Source of the DNA: Begonia masoniana
Taxonomy: Eukaryota; Streptophyta; Magnoliopsida; Cucurbitales; Begoniaceae
NCBI GenBank assembly: GCA_022432975.1
Contig: CM039512.1
Span: 39,309,936-39,373,935 of the forward strand
Direction: 5' to 3'
DNA: 64,000 nucleotides
In this document: in pieces, positions 8,227 to 19,142 of the stretch
Layout of the letters: each line of letters opens with the position of its first letter
Position numbering within the stretch: position 1 is the first letter of the stretch
Made by a program: the position numbers and the translations under genes
Notes under the pieces: generated by a model
Database searches by the model: none
Told to the model about the DNA's origin: nothing
What the model saw: the letters and a program-made list of their open reading frames with translations, nothing else

Positions 8227-9941
8227 GGCAATTGCCTTTTTTCTTCTCCACGCAAATTCCGTCTCTCTCCTACGAATTCTCTCCCTCCTTGGCGATTCAC
8301 AGCGATTCTCATTTCCGGCGACCGGTTCTTGCTCCGATCGTCTCTGTTCTTCGCGATTTCTTCCCCAAACTCAACCCTAGGTACGATTCTAAGGTTTTAG
8401 TGGAGTTTATTTCACGTTTTACGAAGTTTAAACGATTAGGGTTCGTTTAGGGTTTTGTAAAAAACTGCGATTTAGGTTTAGAAATCAGTAGGGTTATAGT
8501 AGTTATGAACATAATAGACGTATTGAACATTATTGGACGAAGTTAAATAGATTTAGGACGAGTATTAGAGATTGACAAATTTTTGAGTTTTTGAAAAACT
8601 CGTTAATGGATGTTTCGTGGTATCGAGCGCAAATTGGTTATAGAAACGCCTTGGTTGGTTGAGTTATAGCCCTAGGAGAAATTCCCTAGTTAAGGATTCT
8701 GCTGGTTCGAGCATTTAATTGTTTAAGCTCGTTTTAACGACAATTTGGTGAAATTGCTTAGGTGAACAACGCTCGTGGACGGAGCTTGAGCTGCAACGGA
8801 CACGAGGTAAGTTCTCGTGATCTTCTCTAGTCGATTGGCCTACACCGTACGTCGAGGTCGTCTCGAGGAATTTTGGAGATGCTTTTAGTTTAAATTGCAT
8901 TGGTTGGGTAGTTAGATAAGATATACTTTTAATAGCTTTTATTGTCTTGATGGTATGTATGTTGTTTGTTTAAATTATGCCATTAACCGTTCATGCATCA
9001 CAGTTTTAAATTATGCATAGAAAAATGAATTTCCGCACAACGTTTTAAAGAAAATGGCGATGAGGCCTGGAGAGGGGCTATTGATCTATTGTGTAGGCAC
9101 GAAGGGGTCTGTCACAATACCGCATCTAATATGTACTCATACAGTTATAGGTCATGCGAAATGGGGCTCAGGCACGGCTGTACGTGTTGTAAGCGTGTAC
9201 CCCCCTCCTCTAAGTGGAAAGGGTAGTCCAACCGATGGATGTGCCCTCTCCATTTAGGGGGATGAGATCATGGTGACAACCAGAGTAAAGATAATGAAAA
9301 CGTTGAATGGTTTTACGAACTCATATGCACAGCACGCATTGCATTTACGTAGAGCTTGCTGAGATTTTTATCTCATAGGTGTCTGTATGGTGTAGGTGAC
9401 TTCGACATAGGTGAGGACGAGATCCCTCCACCTGAAGAGTGATGCAGTTGACGGAGGATGGCTCGTGGTGGTGTGCTGGTGCAGTCGATGTTTAACCTGA
9501 CCCGTGGGCAGTGTATGTACGTATTTTGAGGATTTTTGGGGATATTTTGGGCTAACGATGGATTAGATAGGTTAATTGTATAGTTGAACATATTAGGGTG
9601 CTTGGATCTGACTAGTTGATAGGTTTATATTTGATATTTTGATGTTTTGGTAAACCTTTTTTTATAAAACGTTTGTATTAGGAAAATGATCGGTTTTTAA
9701 ACATAACCACGTAGTTTGTTTTTATTAAATTAGGTTATGTTTTTAATTGAGTTTTTGAGTTGATATTTTGGGTGATTGATGAAGTGAGGAATGGATGGAT
9801 TATGGGTGAGTTTATGTTGAAATATGGGGTTTAGATGTAGGTGGAATTGTGTTTATGTGTATGTAGGAGTATGAAGGAAAAATGGAAAAGAAGAAAGAGG
9901 GAAGAAAAAGAAAAAGAAAAGGAGAGGGAGGCAGTGAGGGT

Positions 9942-10196
9942 GGCAATCGATCGCCAGGGAGGGCGATCGATCGCCCCTCGTTATCGGGTGATCGCCTGGG
10001 GAGGCGATGCGATCGCCTCGGTTGGTCGCCGCTCTCTGGTTTTTCCAGAGAGCGTGGCGATCGATTGCCCCTTTTTGGCGATCGATCGCCTGACCATCGA
10101 TTGCGAGGCGATCGATGGCCAACGAAAAGGGGCGATCGATCGCCCCTCTTGTTTTGCAGCGGCGAGCGATAGCTCATTTTGGGCGATCGATCGCCT
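9942..10196 (+). repeat. Palindrome array (GGCGATCGATCGCC type)
   Basis: At least six copies of the self-complementary core GCGATCGATCGC or one-base variants, plus an inverted pair around CTCTCTGG/CCAGAGAG near 10030-10052. Because the core reads the same on both strands, it creates coincident open frames in several frames, which are not genes. Confidence 0.88.
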
Positions 10197-10454
10197 CTCA
10201 CATTTTGGGACGAACCCATTTTGCCCTGCTCCCTATTTTGTTTGGTTTTAATTATTTTAATTAATTGTTTTAAGTTTTATTTAATTACTTTTAGGTTTTG
10301 TTTAAGTGGCTTTTACGAATGAATTTCAAACGGCTTTAACGATTTAAATTCCGCTTAAAGTTAGGAATAAAGTTTAAAGTAATCAGGATAAAAAAATAAT
10401 AATAATAATAATAATATAGTACGAAAAATTGGGTACACTATTAGGGTCGTCACA

Positions 10455-11060
10455 ATTTTTATAACAAGTACTTCAATCGCACTTTTTGGTCCAGTAAGAA
10501 GGCGGAGTTTGCCAACCTACGCCAAACGGGGATGATGGCCGAGTATGTACGAAGGTTCGAGCCTTTATCCCGGTTTGCAGGACTTATGATTTACGAAGAG
10601 GAGGACAAAATTTACCAATTCGTACAAGGTTTCAAATTGGAAATTGAGAAAGGGGTAAAGACAGCAGGCATCGACGATGTGCCTTGCTAAGGCCCTCGAA
10701 CTTGATGACATCGAAATGAGACTTTAGCGGCAGAGAGAAGCGTCAAGGAGGTTTACTAGAGATGTGCAACCAAAACAGAACCGGGTTTGGCACCCCTAAC
10801 CACAACCACAACGTGGTGTCAAACGGGCGAATGAGACGCCTAGAGTACAGGAAAAGGGTAAGCGTTCGCAAGGGGCATCACAAGCTCCTTTATGCCCTAT
10901 TTGTCAAAAGAACCACCACGGGGAGTGTAAGTTACATACTGGTCGATGTTTTCGATGTGACAAGGTGAGGCACAAAGCCATTGATTGTCTCGAGCCAAGC
11001 AGGAGGCCACCGGGTCGTCCCTGCCGGATCTTTTCCCTTATTGAAGATGAGGAAGCTGCT
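10455..11060 (+). pseudogene. Ty3/gypsy gag, C-terminal part with zinc knuckle
   Basis: Continues the gag split at 7828, starting after the target duplication with YNKYFNRTFW and AEFANLRQTGMMAEYVRRFE in the frame from 10460. That frame ends at a stop near 10688 and the later part is shifted. A CCHC zinc knuckle is readable at about 10939-10980 (CFRCDKVRHKAIDC, spacing C-X2-C-X4-H-X4-C), preceded by a second cysteine-rich motif CPICQKNHHGEC as in the other gag copies here. The boundary with protease carries a TAA (11061-11063) where the copy at 28660 has CAA, a C-to-T change. Confidence 0.88.
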
Positions 11061-11545
11061 TAACCTTCAGTAGTTTCAGGTACTATTTTGGTCTGTGGAA
11101 ATGCGGCTCATGTTTTAATTGACACGGAGGCAACCCATTCTTTCATAGCATAGCAGTATGTAATTAAGTGGAATCTAGACTTTGTCCCAGCTGATCATAG
11201 TTATAGTGTCATGTTGCCCTCTGGGGAGTACTTACATTCTGAGCAGGCGGTACAAGGGGAGGTTATAGCTATTTATGGTCAGAAACTATATGCGAATTTG
11301 GTCATCATAAGCATGAAGTGGTATGACGTAATTTTTGGTATGGATTGGTTGTACAGGCACCATGCCACGATCAATTGTAGGTCAGGTGTCGTGGATTTTA
11401 GACCCCCAAATGGTAAGGGTTTCTCGTTCCAGGCGACCCTCTGTTCGAGTCAGATGCCTGTGGTGTCAGCATTGTATGCTCAGCATCAGATTAAGCCAGG
11501 ATGTTTGGGATTCATAGCGAGTGTTCTTGACACGCAGATATCGAA
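11061..11545 (+). pseudogene. Ty3/gypsy aspartic protease
   Basis: Retropepsin-like region between gag and RT. The catalytic motif reads DTEATHSF at 11121-11144, where plant Ty3/gypsy proteases normally have D-S/T-G. Downstream motifs agree with the family: MLPSGE, then [21 protein letters not shown] stop at 11151-11153 lies just after the catalytic motif. Known role: processing of the Gag-Pol polyprotein. The Glu in place of the active-site Gly, and the stop, make this copy inactive; the same Glu is present in the separate element at 28725. Confidence 0.88.
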
Positions 11546-12540
11546 TGAGAAGAAGCTATCTGATATTCCTGCAGCTGTGGAGTTTCCAGAAGTTTTTCTA
11601 GACGAATTACCAGGTTTGCTTCCTGATCGAGAAATGAACTTTACCATTGATATTATTCCAGGTTCGGCGCCTGTGTCTAAGAATCCTTATAGGATGGTGC
11701 CGGTAGAGTTGTGGGAATTACAGGCCCAGTTGAAAGAACTAACAGACAAGGGTTTTAGACGCCCGAGCGTTTCTCCTTGGGGCGCTCCGGTGTTGTTCGT
11801 GAAGAAGAAAGATGGCTCCTTAAGGATGTGTGTAGATTACCAAGAATTGAATAAGCTGACTATAAATAATAAGTATCCATTGCCTAGGATTGATGATCTA
11901 TTTGACCAGTTACAAGGAGCCGCAGTATTTTCTAAGATCGATCTACGTTCGGGGTACATCAGCTGAAAGTTAGAGCCGAGGATATACCAAAGACTGCCTT
12001 CAGAACACGTTATGGGCACTATGAGTTTATGGTTATGTCTTTTGGTTTTACTAATGCCCCGGCAGCATTTATGTATCTCATGAACAGAGTGTTTCGGGAT
12101 TTCTTGGATAAGTTCGTGATAGTGTTCATAGACGACATTTTGATATACTCCCGAAACGACGAAGAGCACGTGAGGAACTTGAAAGCCGTTTTGGCTACCC
12201 TGAAGCGACACCAATTATATGCTAAGCTTTCCAAGTACGAGTTCTGGTTGAATCAGGTGAATTTCTTGGGGCATGTAATTTCGAAAGAAGGTGTTTCAGT
12301 GGATCCGGCTAAGATTCAAGCCGTTAGGGAGTGGCCTCAGCCAAAGAATGCAAGTGAAGTACGAAGTTTCATAGGTCTGGCCGGATATTATCGGAAGTTT
12401 ATTGAAGGGATTTCAATCATAGCAAAGCCTCTGACGAACTTAACAAAAAAGGAACTGAAATACGAGTGGACTAAGGCCTGTGAAGAAAGTTTTCAGACCT
12501 TGAAGCAAAAGTTGACCACAGCGCCTTTATTGATTCTACT
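11546..12540 (+). pseudogene. Ty3/gypsy reverse transcriptase
   Basis: RT domain in two frames. The first (to 11966) covers [20 protein letters not shown], then [14 protein letters not shown] and [14 protein letters not shown] one-base deletion near 11957 shifts the frame in the GYNQL motif. The second (from 12029) has the catalytic [14 protein letters not shown] motif at about 12130 ([12 protein letters not shown]), then FLGHVIS and [10 protein letters not shown]. Known role: copies element RNA into cDNA. Very close to the RT at 31544-32460 but from a distinct subfamily. Broken by the frameshift. Confidence 0.93.
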
Positions 12541-12898
12541 AGTGGAGTGCGGTATATTCAGTATCTATTGTGACGCGTCCAAAGTTGGATTAGGATGCGT
12601 ATTGATGCAGGATGAAAAAGGTCATTGCATATGCCTCTAGGCAATTGAAGAGTTATGAACAGAATTATCTGACACATGACTTAGAATTGGCAGCAGTTGT
12701 ATTTGCGTTAAAGATGTGGAGACAGTACCTCTACGGACAAAAGTGTGAAGTATTTTCAGACCATAAAAGTTTAAAATACCTTTTTACTCAGAAAGATTTA
12801 AACATGAGGCAAAGGAGATAGTTGGAGTTCGTGAAAGACTACAACTTTGAGATCAAGTATCATCCTGGAAAGACAAATACGGTGGCAGCGCATTGAGT
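12541..12898 (+). pseudogene. Ty3/gypsy RNase H
   Basis: Contains the RNase H motifs [31 protein letters not shown] and [12 protein letters not shown] one-base loss near 12617 shifts the frame within the stretch before [14 protein letters not shown] at 12820 replaces the Trp codon of RRW-LEF, and a further deletion near 12888 disrupts the ADALSRM end. Same domain as the fragment at 79-215. Confidence 0.9.
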
Positions 12899-14484
12899 AG
12901 GATGCCTAAGACCGAAGAATCAGTTGTTTTCTGTATGCCAGCTTTGTTGAGAAAAGAGATTCAGAGGTTTGAACTGGATGTAGTTTCAGAACTTTCGACC
13001 CTACTTGCTGACTTGACTATACGGCCTACTCTTTTGGACAAAATTAAGGAGGCTCAACTGATGGACACGGAAGAAAAAGAGGCTATTGTGGCCAAGTTGG
13101 CTGTAACGTCTTTCGAATTCAGTTACTCGGAGGATGGCATTCTGAGGTTTCGGGACCGTTGGTATGTTCCGAAGGATGAAGAGTTGAGGAAGTTAATCAT
13201 GGCAGAAGCACATTCTTCGTCGTTCTCAGTGCATCCGGGTAACACCAAGATGTACCGAGATCTGAAAGTGCTTTATTGGTGGCCGAACATGAAGCGTGAT
13301 GTGGCCAGTTATGTATAGTCCGGCCTAGTTTGCCAACAAGTTAAGGCAGAACACCAAAGACCAGGTGGGATGTTACAACCTCTACCGATTCCCGAGTGGA
13401 AGTGAGATCATATTGCAATGGACTTCGTAGTTGGATTACCGAGGACAATAAAAGGGCAGGACAGTATATAGGTCGTAGTTGATAGATTGTTGAAGACGGC
13501 TCATTTCCTTAATGTAAAGATGACTTACACGATGAATCAGTTTACAGAGCTGTATGTCCAGGAGATTTTAAGATTGCACAGAGTTATAGTGTCGATTGTT
13601 TTAGACCGGGATCCCTGGTTTACTTCGAGGTTCTGGAGAAGTTTACAAAGCGCTATGGGAACTAAGTTAACTTTTAGCATGGCTTTCCACCCACAGACTG
13701 AAGGACAATCTGAGAGGACGATTCAGATACTTGAGGATATGTTGAGAGCGTGCATGCTAGAGTTTCAAGCATCTTGGAGCCGATATTTACCTTCGGCTGA
13801 ATTTACATATAATAACAGTTATCAGTCTACGATTGGAAGGGCTCCGTACAAAGTGCTGTATGGCAGAAGGTGTAGGTCGCCACTATGTTGGGATGAGGTG
13901 GGCGAAGCTAAGTTGATTGGACCAAAAATATTACAACAGCTATCTGAGAAGGTGGCTCTTATCAGACGAAGGATGGAAACTGCACAAAGTCGCCAAAAGA
14001 GCTATGCAGATCAAAGAAGAAGAGATTTGGAGTTTGTAGTTAGTGATGAAGTGTTTTTGAAAGTTTCACCATTCAAGGGTGTGGTTCGCTTTGGTAAGAG
14101 AGGGAAGTTGAATCCACAGTTTGTTTGACCGTTCCCCATTATAGAGAGGATTGGAGTTACAGCGTACAAGATTCAGTTGCCGTTGTTTATGGAGGGTGTA
14201 CATAATGTCTTCAACGTGTCGATGTTGAGGAAATGTGTACGGGATCCGACGCACGTGGTAGAACCAGTTAATTTAGAGATACAACCGACCTTAACTTATG
14301 AGGAGAGACTGCTACAGATTCTAGAGTTTTTGGTTAAGGTCCTGCGTAACAAGACGATCCCACTTGTAAAGGTGCTATGGAGAAACCAAAACGTAGAAGA
14401 ACCGACGTGGGAGCGACTACAGGACATGATAGACTGATATCCAGAGTTGTTTAGGTACGAGATTTTGAGGACAAAATTCTAAAT
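12899..14484 (+). pseudogene. Ty3/gypsy integrase with chromodomain
   Basis: Full-length integrase region with many lesions. The zinc finger HSSSFSVHPGNTKMYRD...LVCQQVK is interrupted by TAG at 13316-13318. The core has TGA in place of Trp near 13403 and TAG in place of Trp near 13468. The catalytic Asp (LDRDPWFTS) and Glu (GQSERTIQ) are retained. A TGA near 14126 precedes the GPFPI-like segment, and the chromodomain (VLRNKTIPLVKVLWRNQNV, EPTWER) ends at a TGA near 14435 before the final stop. Near-identical to the intact 3578-4897 copy, so the two probably derive from one subfamily. Most of the stops are tgg-to-tga/tag or cag-to-tag changes. Confidence 0.92.
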
Positions 14485-14497
14485 AAGAAGAGTAGGA

Positions 14498-14532
14498 TGT
14501 AATGCCCATAAATTTTAGTTTATGGGTTTTGA
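14498..14532 (+). repeat. Stub of 3' LTR
   Basis: TGTAATGCCCATAAATTTTA and the next few bases match the start of the LTR at 4913, at the same distance after pol. The match stops after ATGGGTTTT where a reversed LTR fragment begins, so about 2.3 kb of the LTR is missing. Confidence 0.8.
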
Positions 14533-15864
14533 GTCTACATCCGTAAACAGCCGTGCCTGAGCCCCAACTCGTATGACCAGATAACAGATTACGTAGATTC
14601 ATTTCGTTCGTTCATTTCATTTTCTTAAACACGTGCAGAAATCCGTTTTCATGCTATTTTAAAAGACGTGATGCATGAACAGTTAAATGCATAAAGTAAA
14701 CATACATCATAAGTACCATCAAAACAATAAAAGCAATTAAAAGCATATCTTATAAAAGAACTAATCCTAACTACCCAACCAAAGTATTTAAACAAACAAA
14801 TCATCAAAGATCCTCGACGCGACCTCGACGAACGGTGTAGGCCAATCGGCCAGAGTAAGTCACAAGAACTTACCTCGTGTCCGTTGCAATCCAAGCTCCG
14901 TCCACGAGCTTTGTTCACCTAAGGCAATTTCACAACATTGTCATTAAAACGATATTAAACCGCTTAACGTCCAAATGTAACGAAACCTTAACTAAGGAAA
15001 TTTTCCTAAAATTCTAACTTAGCTCAACGAGGCATTTTATCCAACAATTAACGCTTGATACCTCAAAATCACCATTAACGAGTTTTCCCCAAAACTCAAA
15101 AATTTGTCAAATCTCTAACATTCGTCCTAAATTGATTAATTTCATCCAATAACGCTCAATACGTTCATCATATTCACAACTACGACAAACTTATCAATTT
15201 CAAACCATAAATCGCGTTTTTTTACAAAACCCTAAACGAAACCCTAACCGTTAAACTTCGTGAAAATCAAAATATAATGCTCTAAAACCATAGATTCATA
15301 CCTAGGGTTGCGAGAGGAGAGGAAATCGCGAAGAACAGACGACGAACAAAGGAAGAACGATCATCGGAAATTGAGTCGCTGAGGGGAGAAATAGTCGCCG
15401 CGGGAGAGCAAAATAAAAACATAGAGAGGAATCGTGAATGAAGGAGAAGAAGAGAGGAAATAAGGTTTTTATTAAATTTGGCTTGCAAAATTACCATAAC
15501 GCCCTTCTATTGTTTTTATATTAGTTTCGTCCATTGTTTCATTAATTAGCTAACGATTCAGTTTTCTCCAAATTTTCTTATTTTGCCAATAACTCCAACT
15601 TATTACTATGGTTCCATTAAAACTGTCCGTTTGCAATTCGGACCTTGTTCACTATTTTTACCAAAGTATCCTTTAAATTACGATAAACGTAATTCTCGTA
15701 AAATTAGCGTTAAACTCCTAAAATTCTGGAAATTTTCATAAAATTCTTATTAATTATTATGATCGTAATAACACTTTCTTTTCACGAAACCGATAAAATT
15801 TGACATATTTAAAAAAATACCATCAACATTAAAATATTAATATCCTGTAAAGCCAGGTATTACA
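14533..15864 (-). mobile_element. Reversed, truncated Tekay-like LTR
   Basis: Read on the reverse strand this begins TGTAATACCTGG at 15864 and follows the Tekay-like LTR for about 1330 bp, then is cut at 14533. Its other 1.0-1.2 kb is absent. Reverse-strand splice-like signals include the 45-nt exon-like segment 14874-14918 with a GTAAGT donor below it. The right end abuts satellite cleanly at 15865. No matching duplication is available on the left, so the insertion was later rearranged. Confidence 0.88.
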
Positions 15865-18800
15865 TGGTTAGAATCTAAGTTATCCATTTCATCTTCAAGG
15901 ATTTAACTTGAAGTGCTGAGAACGACGTGTATTGAGGACCCAATAACCTTCATGGACGAGTAATTAAGACTTAGTAATGCTTTTGAAAAAGTATAAGAAA
16001 CTTCATTTTAATAGATTTGTTCCAAAAGAACTGAACGTATCAAGCAAATGATGTTCACTGTTACATGAGTTGTGGTTAGAACCTAAGTTATCTATTTTAC
16101 CTTCAAGGTCTTAACTTGAAGTGCTGAGAACGATGTGTATTGAGGACCCAATAACCCCCATGGACATGTAATTAAGACTTAGTAATGCGTTTGAAGACGC
16201 ATAAGAAACTTCACTTCAATCGATTTGTTCCAAAAGAACTGAACGTATCAAGAAAATGAGGTTCACTATTACATGACTTGTAGTTAGAACTTAAGTTATC
16301 CATTTAAACTTCAAGGTTTTAACTTGAAGGGATGAGAAGAACGCGTATTGAGGATCCAATTACCCCCATGGACGCGTAATTAAGACTTAGTAATGTGTTT
16401 GAAGAAGTATAAGAAACTTCACTTCAATCGACTTGATCCAAAAGAAATGAACGTATCAACCAAAGGAGGTTCACTGTTACATGACTTGTGGTTAGAACCT
16501 ATGTTATCCATTTCATCTTCAATGTCTTAACTTGAAGGGATGAGAACGACGTGTATTGAGGACCCAATAAGCCCCATGGATGCGTAATTAAGACTTAGTA
16601 ATTCGTTTGAAGAAGTATAAGAAACTTCACTTCAATCGATTTGTTCCAAAAGAACTAAACGTATCAAGCAAAAGAAAATCCCTGTTACATGACTTGTGGT
16701 TAGAACCTAAGTTATCCTTCTCACCTTCAAGGTTTTAACTTGAAGTGATGAGAACGACATGTATTAAGGACCAAATAAGCCTAATGGACGAGTAATTATG
16801 ACTTGGTAATGCGTTTGAAGAAGTATAAGAAACTTCACTTCAATCGATTTGTTCCAAAAGAACTGAACGTATCAAGCAAATGAGGTTCACTATTATATGA
16901 CTTGTAGTTAGAACCTAAGTTATTCATTTCACCTTCAAGGTTTTAACTTGAATTCCTGAGAAAGACATGTATTGAGGACCAAATAACCCTAATGGACGAG
17001 TAATTATGACTTTGTAATGCATTTGAAGAAGTATAAGAAACTTCACTTCAATCGACTTGATCCAAAAGAACTGAACGTATCAAGCAAATGAGGTTCACTA
17101 TTACATGACTTGTGGTTACTACCTAAGTTATCCATTTCACCTTCAAGGTTTGAACTTGAAGCGCTGAGAACGACGTTTATTGAGAACCCAGTAACCCACA
17201 TGGAAGCCGTAATTAGAAGCTTAGTAATGCGTTTGAAAAGACTGATAAGAAACTTCACTTCAATCGATTTGTTCCAAAAGAACTGAACGTATCAAGCAAA
17301 TGAGGTTCACTATTACATGACTTGTGGTTAGAACCTATGTTATCCATTTCATCTTCAATGTCTTAACTTGAAGTGCTGAGAACGACGTGTATTGAGGACC
17401 CAATAACCCCCATGGACGCGTAATTAAGACTTAGTAATTCGTTTGAAGAAGTATAAGAAACTTCACTTCAATCGATTTGTTCCAAAAGAACTGAACGTAT
17501 CAAGCAAAAGAAAATCCCTGTTACATGACTTGTGGTTAGAACCTAAGTTATCCTTCTCACCTTCAAGGTTTTAACTTGAAGTGCTGAGAACGACGTGTAT
17601 TGAGGACCCAATAACCCCCATGGACGCGTAATTAAGACTTAGTAATGCGTTTGAAGAAGTATAAGAAACTTCACTTCAATCGATTTGTTCCAAAAGAACT
17701 GAACGTATCAAGCAAATGAGGTTCACTATTACATGACTTGTAGTTAGAACCTAAGTTATTCATTTCACCTTCAAGGTTTTAACTTGAAGTGCTGAGAACG
17801 ACGTGTATTGAGGACCCAATAACCCCCATGGACGAGTAATTATGACTTTGTAATGCATTTGAAGAAGTATAAGAAACTTCACTTCAATCGACTTGATCCA
17901 AAAGAACTGAACGTATCAAGCAAATGAGGTTCACTATTACATGACTTGTGGTTACTACCTAAGTTATCCATTTCACCTTCAAGGTTTGAACTTGAAGCGC
18001 TGAGAACGACGTTTATTGAGAACCCAGTAACCCACATGGAAGCGTAATTAAGACTTAGTAATGCGTTTAAAGACGTATAAGAAACTTCACTTCAATCAAT
18101 TTCTTCTAAAAGAACTGAACGTATCAAGCAAATGAGATTCACAATTACAAGACTTGTGGTTAGAATCTAAGTTATCCATTTCACCTTCAAGGACTTAACT
18201 TGAAGTGCTGAGAACGACGTGTATTGAGGAACCAATAACTTTCATGGACGCGTAATTAAGACTTAGTAATGCTTTTGAAGAAGTTTAAGAAACTTCATTT
18301 TAATCGATTTGTTTCAAAAGAATTGAACGTATAAAGCAAATGAGGTCCACTGTTACATGACTTGTGGTTAGAACCTAAGTTATCTATTTTACCTTAAAGG
18401 TCTTAACTTGAAGTGCTGAGAACGATGTGTATTGAGGACCCAATAACCCCCATGGACGCGTAATTAAGACTTAGTAATGCGTTTAAAGACGTATAAGAAA
18501 CTTCACTTCAATCAATTTCTTCTAAAAGAACTGAACGTATCAAGCAAATGAGATTCACAATTACAAGACTTGTGGTTAGAATCTAAGTTATCCATTTCAC
18601 CTTCAAGGACTTAACTTGAAGTGCTGAGAACGACGTGTATTGAGGAACCAATAACTTTCATGGACGCGTAATTAAGACTTAGTAATGCTTTTGAAGAAGT
18701 TTAAGAAACTTCATTTTAATCGATTTGTTTCAAAAGAATTGAACGTATAAAGCAAATGAGGTCCACTGTTACATGACTTGTGGTTAGAACCTAAGTTATC

Positions 18801-19142
18801 TATTTTACCTTAAAGGTCTTAACTTGAAGTGCTGAGAACGATGTGTATTGAGGACCCAATAACCTCCATGAACGCGTAATTAAGACTTAGTAATGCGTTT
18901 GAAGACGTATAAGAAACTTCACTTCAATCGATTTGTTCCAAAAGAACTGAACGTATCAAGCAAATGAGTTTCACTGTTACATGACTTGTAGTTAGAACCT
19001 AAGTTATTCATTTCACCTTCAAGGTTTTAACTTGAAGTGATGAGAACAAAGCGTATTGAGGGCCCAATAACCCCCATGGACGCGTAATTAAGACTTAGTA
19101 ATGCGTTTGAAGAAGTATAAGAAATTTAATTTTAATCGATTT
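15865..19142 (+). repeat. 208-bp satellite array, block 1
   Basis: About 15.8 monomers of a 208-bp satellite in direct orientation. Landmarks in each monomer: ACATGACTTGTGGTTAGAAC, CTTCAAGGTTTTAACTTGAAG (an inverted repeat), GAGAACGACGTGTATTGAGG, and CCAAAAGAACTGAACGTATC. Block 1 favours the variants AACCCCCATGGACGCG and GACTTAGTAATG and GTGCTGAG. A 416-bp dimer is duplicated at 18063-18478 and 18479-18894, and an ~836-bp (four-monomer) period links 16511 to 17347 and 17112 to 17949. Confidence 0.95.

Larger units (their letters stand above)
7829..10454 (+). mobile_element. Solo Tekay-like LTR inserted in gag
   Basis: 2626 bp from TGTAATACCC to GTCGTCACA, with a perfect 5-bp duplication ATTTT (7824-7828 and 10455-10459). 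No internal domain. TATAAAAAAA at 8217-8226 precedes a pyrimidine-rich leader. Splice-like signals: donor at 8381, acceptor ending 8761, a 45-nt exon-like segment 8762-8806, donor GTAAGT at 8807, acceptor ending 9395. A palindrome array occupies 9942-10196. An (AAT)n microsatellite is near 10391-10416. Confidence 0.94.

Noticed and set aside
9841..10251. Overlapping open frames on both strands, 89-136 codons
   Set aside because: They run through the GCGATCGATCGC palindrome array, which reads the same on both strands and lacks stops, so they arise from base composition and not from coding.
11837..12234. Reverse-strand frames of 71-125 codons over RT, and similar ones over the integrase regions
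   Set aside because: They are antisense shadows of conserved RT and integrase domains that are read on the opposite strand.
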